Source: Clostridiales bacterium (GTDB lineage Bacteria; Bacillota; Clostridia; Lachnospirales; Lachnospiraceae). From it: a stretch of 9,240 bases of DNA. Shown here in pieces: positions 1 through 6,625 of the stretch; positions within the stretch are counted from its first letter, which is position 1; each line of letters begins with the position of its first letter. The position numbers were made by a program, and so were the translations under genes. The DNA is taken from positions 1 through 9,240 of the forward strand of contig DXXQ01000253.1 in assembly GCA_019416265.1 (NCBI GenBank), given 5' to 3'. The notes under the pieces are model-generated. The model was not told where the DNA came from. It ran no database searches and was given only the letters and a program-made list of their open reading frames with translations.

Positions 1-147
1 GAAGAAGTAGTGGATCCGGAGGACATTGAAATGCTGGAAGACCTGATCGTGGCAGCTACAAATGAAGCACTGCGCAAAGTGGAGGAAGAATCCACAGCCG
101 TTATGTCCAAGCTGACAGGCGGCCTTGGAGGAGGCTTTCCATTCTAA
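1..147 (+). CDS. ybaB: YbaB/EbfC family nucleoid-associated protein, C-terminal part
   Basis: The 5' end lies outside the window; 48 codons and a TAA stop remain in frame 1. The visible protein has an acidic helix (EEVVDPEDIEMLEDLIVAA) and the run NEALRKVEEES, and ends in a glycine-rich tail (LTGGLGGGFPF), all typical of the YbaB/EbfC family. These proteins are small DNA-binding dimers that coat the nucleoid and are almost always encoded between dnaX and recR. The stop codon shares its last base with the recR start codon (TAATG), so translation of the two is probably coupled. Identification rests on the tail and on the recR neighbour. The N-terminal two thirds cannot be inspected. Confidence 0.85.
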   Translation, partial: EEVVDPEDIEMLEDLIVAATNEALRKVEEESTAVMSKLTGGLGGGFPF

Positions 148-743
148 TGGAATATTACAGCAGTCATATTAACAAACTGATCGAACAGCTTTCCCATCTT
201 CCGGGAATCGGTGCGAAGTCTGCCCAGCGTCTGGCGTTTCACATTATGAATATGCCCAGGGAGCAGGTAGAACAGCTCACTGCTTCCATTGTAAATGCCA
301 GGGAGAATGTTCAGTATTGTAAAAGCTGTTACACGCTCACAGATAAAGAAATCTGTCCGATCTGCAGCAACCCCAGAAGAGACCATTCCACCATTATGGT
401 GGTGGAAAACACAAGGGATCTTGCCGCTTACGAAAAGACAGGGAAATTCGAGGGCGTTTACCATGTGCTTCACGGAGCCATTTCTCCCATGCTGGGAATC
501 GGCCCTGACGACATTAAGTTAAAAGAGCTGATGAAACGTCTGGCGGGAGATGTAAATGAGGTGATCATTGCCACGAACTCCAGTCTGGAGGGAGAAACTA
601 CGGCAATGTACATCAGCAAGCTGATCAAGCCCACCGGGATCAAGGTGAGCAGGATCGCAAGCGGCGTTCCGGTAGGAGGAGATCTGGAGTACATTGACGA
701 GGTGACCCTTCTGCGCGCACTGGAAGGCAGAGTAGAGCTTTAA
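147..743 (+). CDS. recR: Recombination mediator protein RecR
   Basis: This is a full-length RecR of 198 residues, the normal family size. In order it shows an N-terminal helix-hairpin-helix (LPGIGAKSAQRLAFH, about residues 18-32), a four-cysteine zinc finger (C58, C61, C70, C73), and a Toprim domain from about residue 80. The Toprim domain has the acidic residue in VVEN (E87) and the IATNSSLEGETTA block. RecR works with RecO, and in some organisms RecF, to load RecA on single-stranded gaps during recombinational repair. The ATG overlaps the ybaB stop by one base. The ybaB 3' end carries GGAGGAGGC about 12 bases upstream, which could serve as the ribosome binding site. No promoter is visible, so expression probably comes from upstream of dnaX-ybaB. 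Confidence 0.97.
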   Translation: MEYYSSHINKLIEQLSHLPGIGAKSAQRLAFHIMNMPREQVEQLTASIVNARENVQYCKSCYTLTDKEICPICSNPRRDHSTIMVVENTRDLAAYEKTGKFEGVYHVLHGAISPMLGIGPDDIKLKELMKRLAGDVNEVIIATNSSLEGETTAMYISKLIKPTGIKVSRIASGVPVGGDLEYIDEVTLLRALEGRVEL

Positions 744-755
744 GGGGGAATTTCT

Positions 756-1862
756 TTGGCAAGGAAAAAATCCACATCTTCTGATGTGGCAGAGAGAGCC
801 GGCGTTTCCCAGGCGACGGTTTCCATGATCCTGAATAAGAAGTATAACGTATCTTTTTCCAGGGAAACCGTGGAGAAGGTGGAACAGGCAGCAAGGGAGC
901 TTGGGTATCAGCTTCCAAGCCGGAAAGGCCGAAAAGAAAATAAAAAAGAGAAGCTGATCGTTGTTTTCTGTCCCACACTCACAAGTCCGTATTACGTACT
1001 TTTGCTCCAGGGAATAGAATCTGTGGCAAATAAACAGGGATTTGGAGTTTTTATCTGTAATACCCAAAGAGATGCAAGGCTGGAAGAAAAATACCTGAAG
1101 ATGATGTCGGCTATGGGACCTCAGGGAATTATTTATGCCTGCAACCCCCACCCTGATTTTCAGGAACAGGTAGAGGAACTGGCAAAGGAGATTCCCCTTG
1201 TGATCATCAGCAATAAAGAAAAGACGACCACTGTGGATGCCATTAATCAGGATAACACGGTAGTCGGAAAGATGATGGCACGGCATCTTCTGGACCTGGG
1301 GCACAGGAAGGTAGCGTTTATTACGCCGCCCCTTACAAAAAGACAGTGGCAGAGAAGTAAACGCGTGGATGGCTTTGTCAGGGAATTTGAAAAAGAGGGA
1401 TTGAGGGATTCCGTGATCATTAAGGCCGCAGACGAGTCCATAGACAGGCAGAGTCCTGCTATGGATACCGAATATTCCATGGGATACCGTCTGACCATGG
1501 AGCTTCTCAGGGACGGGGAAGAGTTTACGGCGATTGCCGGACAAAATGACATGATGGCGATCGGCGCGCTGGATGCTTTGCGGGAAGCGAGGCTTCATGT
1601 GCCCAGAGACGTTTCGGTTATCGGATGTGACAATATTTTTTATTCCGGTATCAGGAGGATCTCTCTTACGACCATCGACCATTTTGTTGCCCTTAAAGGA
1701 AGAGATGCCTGTGATATTATTATCCGTAAAATCGATACAAGAGACGGGTTCCTTACGGATATGATGCCTGCCAGCCTCTATAATATTGAATATACGCCCA
1801 AGCTGATTTCGAGGAAAACAACAGGATATGCAAAGATCCCAAAGGACACACAAAAAAATTAA
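756..1862 (+). CDS. LacI family transcriptional regulator
   Basis: The gene encodes 368 residues and starts with TTG, chosen because AAGGGGGAA (742-750) sits just upstream and the reading begins directly at the conserved DNA-binding domain. The helix-turn-helix spans about residues 9-30 (SDVAERAGVSQATVSMILNK). It is followed by helix 3 ending in ELGYQLPS, a very basic linker (SRKGRKENKKEK, 55-66), and a periplasmic-binding-protein-like effector domain to the end. Typical effector-domain motifs are GQNDMMAIGALDALRE (262-277) and VPRDVSVIGCDN (282-293). The usual hinge pattern (YxPNxxAR with a leucine) is not recognisable. Such proteins are dimeric DNA-binding repressors or activators that sense a sugar or metabolite. 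The gap to recR is 12 bases, so it may be co-transcribed with the repair genes. It sits just upstream of the transaldolase-transketolase operon, a possible target by position only. The ligand is unknown. Confidence 0.92.
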   Translation: MARKKSTSSDVAERAGVSQATVSMILNKKYNVSFSRETVEKVEQAARELGYQLPSRKGRKENKKEKLIVVFCPTLTSPYYVLLLQGIESVANKQGFGVFICNTQRDARLEEKYLKMMSAMGPQGIIYACNPHPDFQEQVEELAKEIPLVIISNKEKTTTVDAINQDNTVVGKMMARHLLDLGHRKVAFITPPLTKRQWQRSKRVDGFVREFEKEGLRDSVIIKAADESIDRQSPAMDTEYSMGYRLTMELLRDGEEFTAIAGQNDMMAIGALDALREARLHVPRDVSVIGCDNIFYSGIRRISLTTIDHFVALKGRDACDIIIRKIDTRDGFLTDMMPASLYNIEYTPKLISRKTTGYAKIPKDTQKN

Positions 1863-1877
1863 TTTAATATTCCTGTG

Positions 1878-1900
1878 AAAATTATTATTAATAATTTTTT
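1878..1900 (+). terminator. AT-only inverted repeat with T-run after lacI-family gene (weak terminator or operator)
   Basis: A perfect inverted repeat AAAATTATTA / TAATAATTTT with one central base starts 16 bases after the regulator stop codon and runs into six T residues. The placement and T-run fit an intrinsic terminator. However, the stem contains no G or C and would need to open a loop of at least three bases, so it would be a poor one. It could equally be a protein-binding palindrome, because its core TATTAATA recurs further downstream. Confidence 0.3.
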
Positions 1901-1968
1901 GTGGAATGACAGTTGAATAACAAAAAATATACGGAAATGTTCAAAAAATTGGCTTTTATCTATGTTTT

Positions 1969-2010
1969 AATTAATAAAAACCATGATTATTAATAGAATA
2001 TTTATTAATA
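1969..2010. repeat. Cluster of palindromic TATTAATA motifs upstream of the transaldolase promoter
   Basis: The 8-base palindrome TATTAATA occurs at 1988-1995 and 2003-2010, with a one-base variant AATTAATA at 1969-1976. A further exact copy at 1886-1893 lies outside this cluster, in the hairpin after the regulator gene. The copy nearest the promoter is the core of a perfect 12-base palindrome TTTATTAATAAA (2001-2012), ending 12 bases before the -35 box. The area is strongly AT-rich, so it may be an A+T UP element for RNA polymerase, binding sites for a regulator, or chance. Confidence 0.4.
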
Positions 2011-2024
2011 AAATATACCCCTTC

Positions 2025-2052
2025 TTGACCTGTAAATAGATTTTGCTATAAT
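2025..2052 (+). promoter_or_regulatory. Sigma-A promoter of the transaldolase-transketolase operon
   Basis: The -35 box TTGACC (2025-2030) and a perfect -10 box TATAAT (2047-2052) are separated by 16 bases. A TG at 2044-2045 forms an extended -10. Transcription should start near 2059, giving a 5' leader of about 45 bases that ends in AGGAGG (2090-2095), eight bases before the transaldolase ATG. The spacer is one base shorter than optimal; otherwise this is a strong promoter, as expected for a central metabolic operon. Confidence 0.85.
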
Positions 2053-2103
2053 GAAAATATCAAAGAAACCACGGTAAAACAGGAAAAACAGGAGGAAAAG
2101 AAA

Positions 2104-2757
2104 ATGAGATTTTTTATTGACACAGCAAAGGTAGAAGACATCAAAAAAGCAAACGACATGGGAATTATCTGCGGAGTAACAACAAACCCGTCCCTGATCG
2201 CCAAAGAGGGAAGAGATTTTAACGAGGTTATTAAGGAAATTGCTTCCATCGTAGACGGACCGATCAGCGGAGAAGTAAAGGCTACAACTGTTGATGCAGA
2301 AGGAATGATCAAAGAAGGACGGGAGATCGCAGCGATCCATCCGAATATGGTAGTTAAAATTCCTATGACCGTAGAAGGACTGAAGGCTTGTAAGGCGCTT
2401 ACAGCAGAAGGGATCAAGACAAATGTGACTCTGATCTTCTCTGCAAACCAGGCTCTCCTGGCTGCAAGAGCAGGCGCTACTTATGTTTCCCCATTCCTTG
2501 GAAGACTGGATGACATTTCCGTAAGAGGAACTGATCTCATCCGTGAGATTGCAGAAATTTTTGCAGTAGCAGGAATCGACACAGAGATTATTGCGGCAAG
2601 CGTAAGAAATCCTATCCATGTAACAGACTGTGCGCTTGCAGGCGCTGATATTGCAACAGTACCGTACAGCGTACTTGAGCAGATGACAAAACATCCTCTG
2701 ACAGATGCAGGTATTGAAAAATTCCAGAAAGACTATATTGCAGTATTCGGGGAATAA
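2104..2757 (+). CDS. tal: Transaldolase (Tal/fructose-6-phosphate aldolase family)
   Basis: The 217 residues match the short Tal/FSA class of class I aldolases. Visible active-site features are D6 in FFIDTA, VTTNPS (25-30), and the Schiff-base lysine K85 in VVKIPMT. At the position of E. coli FsaA Tyr131 this protein has Phe (F131 in SPFLGRLDD). Transaldolases carry Phe there and FSA carries Tyr, so I infer real transaldolase activity: transfer of dihydroxyacetone from sedoheptulose-7-phosphate or fructose-6-phosphate to an aldose phosphate. Automatic pipelines often name this family fsa. The protein is cytoplasmic and usually a decamer. It is the first gene of an operon with the two transketolase subunits, behind a strong promoter and an AGGAGG ribosome binding site. 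The TAA stop is followed at once by an in-frame TAG. Confidence 0.93.
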   Translation: MRFFIDTAKVEDIKKANDMGIICGVTTNPSLIAKEGRDFNEVIKEIASIVDGPISGEVKATTVDAEGMIKEGREIAAIHPNMVVKIPMTVEGLKACKALTAEGIKTNVTLIFSANQALLAARAGATYVSPFLGRLDDISVRGTDLIREIAEIFAVAGIDTEIIAASVRNPIHVTDCALAGADIATVPYSVLEQMTKHPLTDAGIEKFQKDYIAVFGE

Positions 2758-2791
2758 TAGTATCTGCAAATAATTAAAGGAGAAGTATAAA

Positions 2792-3631
2792 ATGGAGAAA
2801 TTAGAACTTCAGAAAATGGCAAACGAAGTCCGTAAGGGCATCGTAACATCCGTTCACGCTGCAAAGGCCGGCCATCCGGGCGGATCCTTATCAGCGGCAG
2901 ACCTTTTTACTTACTTATATTTTGAAGAATTGAACATCGACCCGAAAGATCCGAAAAAGGCAGACCGTGACCGTTTCGTCCTTTCCAAAGGACATACTGC
3001 TCCGGGACTTTATTCCACCCTTGCCCACAGAGGCTTTTTCCCGGTTGAAGATTTAACGACACTTCGCCATCTTGGCTCTTATTTACAGGGACATCCGGAC
3101 ATGAAACACATTCCGGGCGTAGATATGTCCAGCGGTTCTCTGGGACAGGGAATCTCTGCTGCAGTAGGTATGGCTCTTTCTGCAAAACTGAGCAATGAAA
3201 GCTACCGTGTATACACTCTTCTCGGTGACGGGGAGATTCAGGAAGGACAGGTTTGGGAGGCTGCTATGTTCGCAGGACACAGACAGCTTGATAATCTTGT
3301 AGTGATCGTGGACAACAACGGACTGCAGATTGACGGAAAAATCGATGACGTATGTTCTCCATACCCGATCGACAAAAAATTCGAAGCTTTTAATTTCCAT
3401 GTGATCAACGTTGCAGACGGCAATGATATGGATCAGTTAAAAGCAGCCTTTGATGAAGCGAAGGCTACAAAGGGAATGCCTACAGCGATCGTTATGAAAA
3501 CAGTAAAAGGAAAAGGCGTTTCCTTTATGGAAAACCAGGCAGGCTGGCACGGAAAGGCTCCGAATGATGAGGAGTATGCAGTTGCTATGGCAGACTTAGA
3601 AAAGGCAGGTGAAGCATTATGTCAGAAGTAA
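2792..3631 (+). CDS. Transketolase, N-terminal (thiamine diphosphate binding) subunit
   Basis: The 279-residue protein corresponds to the N-terminal PP domain of full-length transketolase, which Clostridia often split into two polypeptides. Visible features are AGHPGGSLSAADL (26-38) with the conserved His28, SKGH (65-68), QGHP (99-102), SLGQG (116-120), and the thiamine diphosphate/metal motif starting GDGE (145-148) and ending at N175-N176 in VDNNGLQ. Together with the C-terminal subunit it moves two-carbon ketol units between sugar phosphates in the non-oxidative pentose phosphate pathway. The ATG has AAAGGAG nine bases upstream. The gap to the transaldolase is 34 bases and the 3' end overlaps the next gene by 13 bases. 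A full-length transketolase with a frameshift is excluded because the second gene has its own ribosome binding site and start. Confidence 0.95.
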   Translation: MEKLELQKMANEVRKGIVTSVHAAKAGHPGGSLSAADLFTYLYFEELNIDPKDPKKADRDRFVLSKGHTAPGLYSTLAHRGFFPVEDLTTLRHLGSYLQGHPDMKHIPGVDMSSGSLGQGISAAVGMALSAKLSNESYRVYTLLGDGEIQEGQVWEAAMFAGHRQLDNLVVIVDNNGLQIDGKIDDVCSPYPIDKKFEAFNFHVINVADGNDMDQLKAAFDEAKATKGMPTAIVMKTVKGKGVSFMENQAGWHGKAPNDEEYAVAMADLEKAGEALCQK

Positions 3632-4557
3632 AGAAAATTGCTACAAGAGCAAGCTACGGCGCAGCTCTCATTGAATTAGGAAAAAAATACGATAACGTGG
3701 TAGTTCTTGACGCTGACCTTGCTGCAGCTACCCAGACAGGAATGTTTAAAAAAGAATTTCCGGAACGCCACATCGACTGTGGTATCGCAGAGTGTAATAT
3801 GGTAGGTATTGCTGCAGGTCTTGCAGCTACCGGAAAAGTACCTTTCGCAAGTACCTTTGCCATGTTTGCGGCAGGCCGTGCTTTCGAGCAGGTTCGCAAC
3901 TCTGTTGCATATCCGAAATTAAATGTAAAAATCGGCGCTACCCACGGCGGAATCTCTGTAGGAGAAGACGGCGCTACTCATCAGTGCTGTGAGGATTTTG
4001 CACTTATGAGAGCAGTTCCGGGTATGGTGGTTGCCTGCCCTTCCGATGATATTGAGGCAAAGGCCATGGTAGAGGCTGCTTATCAGCATGTAGGCCCTGT
4101 GTATATGAGATTCGGACGTCTTGCCGTTCCGGTGATCAATGACAGACCGGACTATAAATTTGAATTAGGCAAGGGAATTGTCCTTCGCGAGGGAAAAGAC
4201 CTTACGATTATTGCAAACGGTCTTTGCGTTGCTGCATCTCTTGAAGCTGCAGAAAAGCTTGCTGCCGACGGAATCGATGCAAAGGTGATCAATATTCATA
4301 CGATCAAGCCTCTTGACGAGGAACTGGTTGTGGCAGCAGCCAAAGAAACAGGCAAGGTAGTAACTGTGGAAGAGCACTCCGTTATCGGCGGTCTTGGCGG
4401 CGCTGTCTGCGAATGTCTTGCTGAGAAAGCTCCGGTGCCTGTGAAACGTATCGGTATCAACGATGTATTCGGAGAATCCGGTCCTGCAGCAGCACTTCTT
4501 GAGAAGTATGGTCTTGATGCGGAAGGAATCTACAAACAGGTGAAAGAGTTTGTATAA
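3619..4557 (+). CDS. Transketolase, C-terminal (pyrimidine-binding) subunit
   Basis: The 312 residues contain the pyrimidine-binding domain and the C-terminal transketolase domain. The catalytic glutamate that activates the thiamine ring is E58 in CGIAECNMVG. Further conserved blocks are ASTFAMF (77-83), RNSVAYPKLNVKI (93-105) and GISVGEDGATHQ (111-122). The last third (TVEEHSVIGGLGGAV and IGINDVFGESG) is the typical C-terminal domain. The start ATG lies inside the end of the N-terminal subunit gene, 13 bases before its stop ends, with AGGTGA (3607-3612) as ribosome binding site, so the subunits are probably made in equal amounts by coupled translation. A DXP synthase-like or E1 dehydrogenase subunit is less likely given the partner gene and the transaldolase upstream. 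The 3' end overlaps the convergent yyaC-like gene. Confidence 0.95.
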   Translation: MSEVKKIATRASYGAALIELGKKYDNVVVLDADLAAATQTGMFKKEFPERHIDCGIAECNMVGIAAGLAATGKVPFASTFAMFAAGRAFEQVRNSVAYPKLNVKIGATHGGISVGEDGATHQCCEDFALMRAVPGMVVACPSDDIEAKAMVEAAYQHVGPVYMRFGRLAVPVINDRPDYKFELGKGIVLREGKDLTIIANGLCVAASLEAAEKLAADGIDAKVINIHTIKPLDEELVVAAAKETGKVVTVEEHSVIGGLGGAVCECLAEKAPVPVKRIGINDVFGESGPAAALLEKYGLDAEGIYKQVKEFV

Positions 4558-5111
4558 TTCTGCTCCCCGGAAGCCTTTGGCGGAGACAGAAGCAGGAGGA
4601 TTCCCTGTGTAATGGTATCTGCCAGTGAGATCACGGTGGAGAGTCGGGTGGTGGACAGAGTAAGCTGTTCCAGGATTCCGCCAATATTTACAATTCCGGT
4701 GATATGGATATCACCTACAGGAGGGAGTTCCTTTTGAACTCCGGCACCTGGGTAAAGTGCGCCATTTGCAATGGTCACATACCCCAGGTGCTTTTTTTGT
4801 CCCAGAGAGGCATCGATGGCGATGACAAGAGCATCGGGATGGGAGGCTTTTACAGCCCTCGATATTTTGCCGAGATTCAGGGCGTGTACCGGATGCTCCA
4901 GAGTTCCGTAAACAAAAATATCCTGTTTTTCCATCCGGCTTAATTCTCTGCCTACATAAGGCCCCAGACAGTCGCCGGTCATCCTGTCTGTGCCGATACA
5001 GAGAAAGACAAGTCCGGACCATTTGCCGGGATGGTGGAGAATACATTTTTTCAGTAGATAGGCAATTTGGCTGGAAGAATGTTCGCTGTTTGCGTTTATA
5101 AAAAAAGTCAT
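4530..5111 (-). CDS. yyaC: YyaC-like spore protein (DUF1256, GPR-like fold)
   Basis: The protein has 193 residues. Its motifs match the YyaC/DUF1256 sporulation family: FLCIGTDRMTGDCLGP (36-51), YGTLEHPVHALN (68-79), AIDASLG (98-104), YPGAGV (120-125), PVGD (131-134) and LSTTRL (152-157). The family is related to the germination protease GPR. D47 and D100 may correspond to the paired aspartates of that fold, which is inference from motif position. Proteolytic activity is not proven for the family as far as I know. Its presence implies an endospore former. The start has AAAGGA six bases upstream (on the minus strand). The last eight codons and the stop overlap the convergent transketolase gene by 28 bp, and the weakly conserved tail after residue 175 may have arisen by read-through into it. 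A forespore-type promoter is proposed upstream. Confidence 0.9.
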   Translation of the reverse strand: MTFFINANSEHSSSQIAYLLKKCILHHPGKWSGLVFLCIGTDRMTGDCLGPYVGRELSRMEKQDIFVYGTLEHPVHALNLGKISRAVKASHPDALVIAIDASLGQKKHLGYVTIANGALYPGAGVQKELPPVGDIHITGIVNIGGILEQLTLSTTRLSTVISLADTITQGILLLLSPPKASGEQNYTNSFTCL

Positions 5112-5145
5112 GTGATTCCTTTCTGCAGGTCTGTAATGTCTGCTT

Positions 5146-5175
5146 TATGATATCCTGTTTCACCGGAAAATATGC
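5146..5175 (-). promoter_or_regulatory. Possible sigma-F-like promoter of the yyaC-like gene
   Basis: Read on the minus strand, GCATA (5171-5175) is followed after 15 bases by GGATATCATA (5146-5155). The first box fits the sigma-F -35 pattern GYWTA, and the spacing is right. The second box keeps the GG start and several other positions of the -10 pattern but has about two mismatches. The start site would fall near 5139, giving a leader of about 28 bases. No convincing sigma-A promoter was seen on this strand. The assignment is tentative and made by eye. Confidence 0.35.
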
Positions 5176-5203
5176 GTCTGCGAGAAAACTGTCGTTAAAT
5201 TAT

Positions 5204-5232
5204 TTGGTTTTGGGTGCAGGAAATGATAAAAT
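5204..5232 (+). promoter_or_regulatory. Promoter of the LysM membrane protein gene
   Basis: TTGGTT (5204-5209), a 17-base spacer and TAAAAT (5227-5232) with a TG at 5224-5225 form an extended -10 sigma-A type promoter. The -35 box matches consensus only in its first three bases. The start would be near 5239, about 40 bases before the ATG at 5279. The 167-base region between this gene and the divergent yyaC-like gene therefore probably carries two back-to-back promoters. Confidence 0.5.
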
Positions 5233-5278
5233 CTGCGTTTTCCATATGCTATGCTGATACCCGAAGGGGTGAGGTGAT

Positions 5279-6625
5279 ATGATAGAGGTCATTTATAAAG
5301 AGGAAAACCAGGAAGAACAGGAAGAGACGGCCGTTCAGATTCCGAGAAATATACGGCAGATCGGGCAGTCGGACGAGAATTGTAAAATCTATATTGAAGA
5401 CTATGTTTACACCTTTCTTGTCCGCCTGTCACGGTCAGAGGAGGGAAACTCCTCCCGGGAAGCCCAGGTAGCGGTGCTCACAGGGGAGTCCAGATGGTGG
5501 TGCGGAGCTTCTTATCTGTTTATCAGGGGAGCTCTCATTGCAGAGGGGATGGAGGCCGCGGCAGATCACATTCATTTTACAGATGAAATCTGGCAGAAGA
5601 TACATGAGGAGCAGGAAAAATATTTCGGGGAACAGGAGATTGTGGGGTGGTTTTTTTCGCAGCCCCAGATACCGGTGGAGGCAAATGAAATTTTTACCAG
5701 AGTTCATCTGAAGCACTTCGGAGGAGAAAAAGTGCTCATGCTCATGGAGTCTCAGGAGAGGGAAGACGCTTTTTTTGTCTATGAAAACGGATTCATGGAA
5801 AAAAAGAGCGGATATTATATTTTTTATGAAAAAAATCCCCGGATGCAGGCGTACATGATAGAGAAAAACGACGAGCTTCACACAGAAACGGAAGAAAAAT
5901 GCGAAGACAAGGCTGTGAAAAATTTCCGAAGGATCATAACGGATAAGAAACAGGATGCAGAAGAGAGAGCTTCTGTTTTTTCTTATGCGGCAACAGCCTG
6001 CCTTGCGGCAGCAGTCCTTATTGTGGGAGTGAATTTTTACCGAAATTATCAGAATATGAAAAGCATCGAAACGGAAATTCAGCAGGCATCCTCTATTATC
6101 GTGGAAGAAGTGACGCCTGTTCCCTCAGAGGCGGCAGAAAAGGAAAAAGCGGTTCCCACCCGGAAGCCGGAGGAGACTCCTGTACAGACGCCTCCGCCGG
6201 CAGAAGAGACAGAGAAGAAAGAGACGGAAAAAGCAGACCGGGAAACGTCATCAGATGAAATTTACAGGGAGGAATCGGATATCAGAAAGGCCCAGAGGAG
6301 AAAGGCGCTGGAGGCAAAAGCAGACGAAACGGAAAAAGCGGCGGTAGAAAGGACGGAGACAGAGTCCTCGGAAACCGGCAATGGAAATAGAACGACAGAG
6401 GATACGCAAAACCAAAATACAAAAAATGAGAATACAGGGACAGAGAACGCGGAAACTTCATCCGGGAAGATTCATGAGTCCTATGTGATCAAACCGGGAG
6501 ACACCATTTTTCAGATCAGTATGGCCAGATATGGAAATATGGATGCCATGGCTGAAATTTGCCGTCTGAACGGTCTTTCTCTGGAGGAAATCATTTATCC
6601 GGGACAAGTAATTGTATTACCCTAG
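5279..6625 (+). CDS. Single-pass membrane protein: MPN/JAMM-like N-terminal domain plus C-terminal LysM
   Basis: The protein has 448 residues in four parts. Residues about 36-186 look like an MPN/JAB1-type fold: a first strand (CKIYIEDYVYTFLVRL), QVAVLTGE (63-70), a long helix, then IVGWFFSQP (121-129) and a strand KVLMLM (151-156). In active JAMM enzymes the last core motif reads GWYHSHP; here both histidines are replaced (F126, Q128), so I infer a non-catalytic domain. A basic stretch (213-224) precedes one membrane helix (about 233-254), predicting a cytoplasmic N-terminus. Residues 277-398 form a Glu/Lys/Thr-rich, low-complexity linker without hydrophobic runs. LysM occupies 401-447 (YVIKPGDTIFQISMARYGN to YPGQVIVLP) and should bind peptidoglycan outside the membrane. 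The start has GAGGTGA just upstream. Divergent from the yyaC-like gene. LysM and membrane segment are secure; the MPN reading is by pattern only. Confidence 0.85.
   Translation: MIEVIYKEENQEEQEETAVQIPRNIRQIGQSDENCKIYIEDYVYTFLVRLSRSEEGNSSREAQVAVLTGESRWWCGASYLFIRGALIAEGMEAAADHIHFTDEIWQKIHEEQEKYFGEQEIVGWFFSQPQIPVEANEIFTRVHLKHFGGEKVLMLMESQEREDAFFVYENGFMEKKSGYYIFYEKNPRMQAYMIEKNDELHTETEEKCEDKAVKNFRRIITDKKQDAEERASVFSYAATACLAAAVLIVGVNFYRNYQNMKSIETEIQQASSIIVEEVTPVPSEAAEKEKAVPTRKPEETPVQTPPPAEETEKKETEKADRETSSDEIYREESDIRKAQRRKALEAKADETEKAAVERTETESSETGNGNRTTEDTQNQNTKNENTGTENAETSSGKIHESYVIKPGDTIFQISMARYGNMDAMAEICRLNGLSLEEIIYPGQVIVLP

Noticed and set aside
519..1853. Long open frame of 444 codons on the minus strand opposite recR and the LacI-type gene
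   Set aside because: It spans two well-supported genes on the plus strand, has no recognisable domain, and its composition (many Cys, His, Phe and Arg) is typical of an antisense shadow.
2005..2769. Open frame of 254 codons on the minus strand opposite the transaldolase gene
   Set aside because: The translated product is rich in Cys, Phe, Ser and Tyr with no domain, and it covers a clear aldolase gene and its promoter.
4711..5163. 150-codon minus-strand frame overlapping the yyaC-like gene in another frame
   Set aside because: The yyaC-like frame carries all the family motifs; this frame gives a basic, Cys-rich sequence without known motifs.
5223..5282. 19-codon open frame just upstream of the LysM gene, overlapping its start as ATGA
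   Set aside because: Its ATG lies inside the predicted extended -10 box (TGATAAAAT), so the transcript would not contain the start; no convincing ribosome binding site.
6107..6472. Repeat-like Glu/Lys/Thr-rich linker of the LysM protein as a tandem repeat array
   Set aside because: The composition is biased but no regular repeat unit could be found at DNA or protein level.
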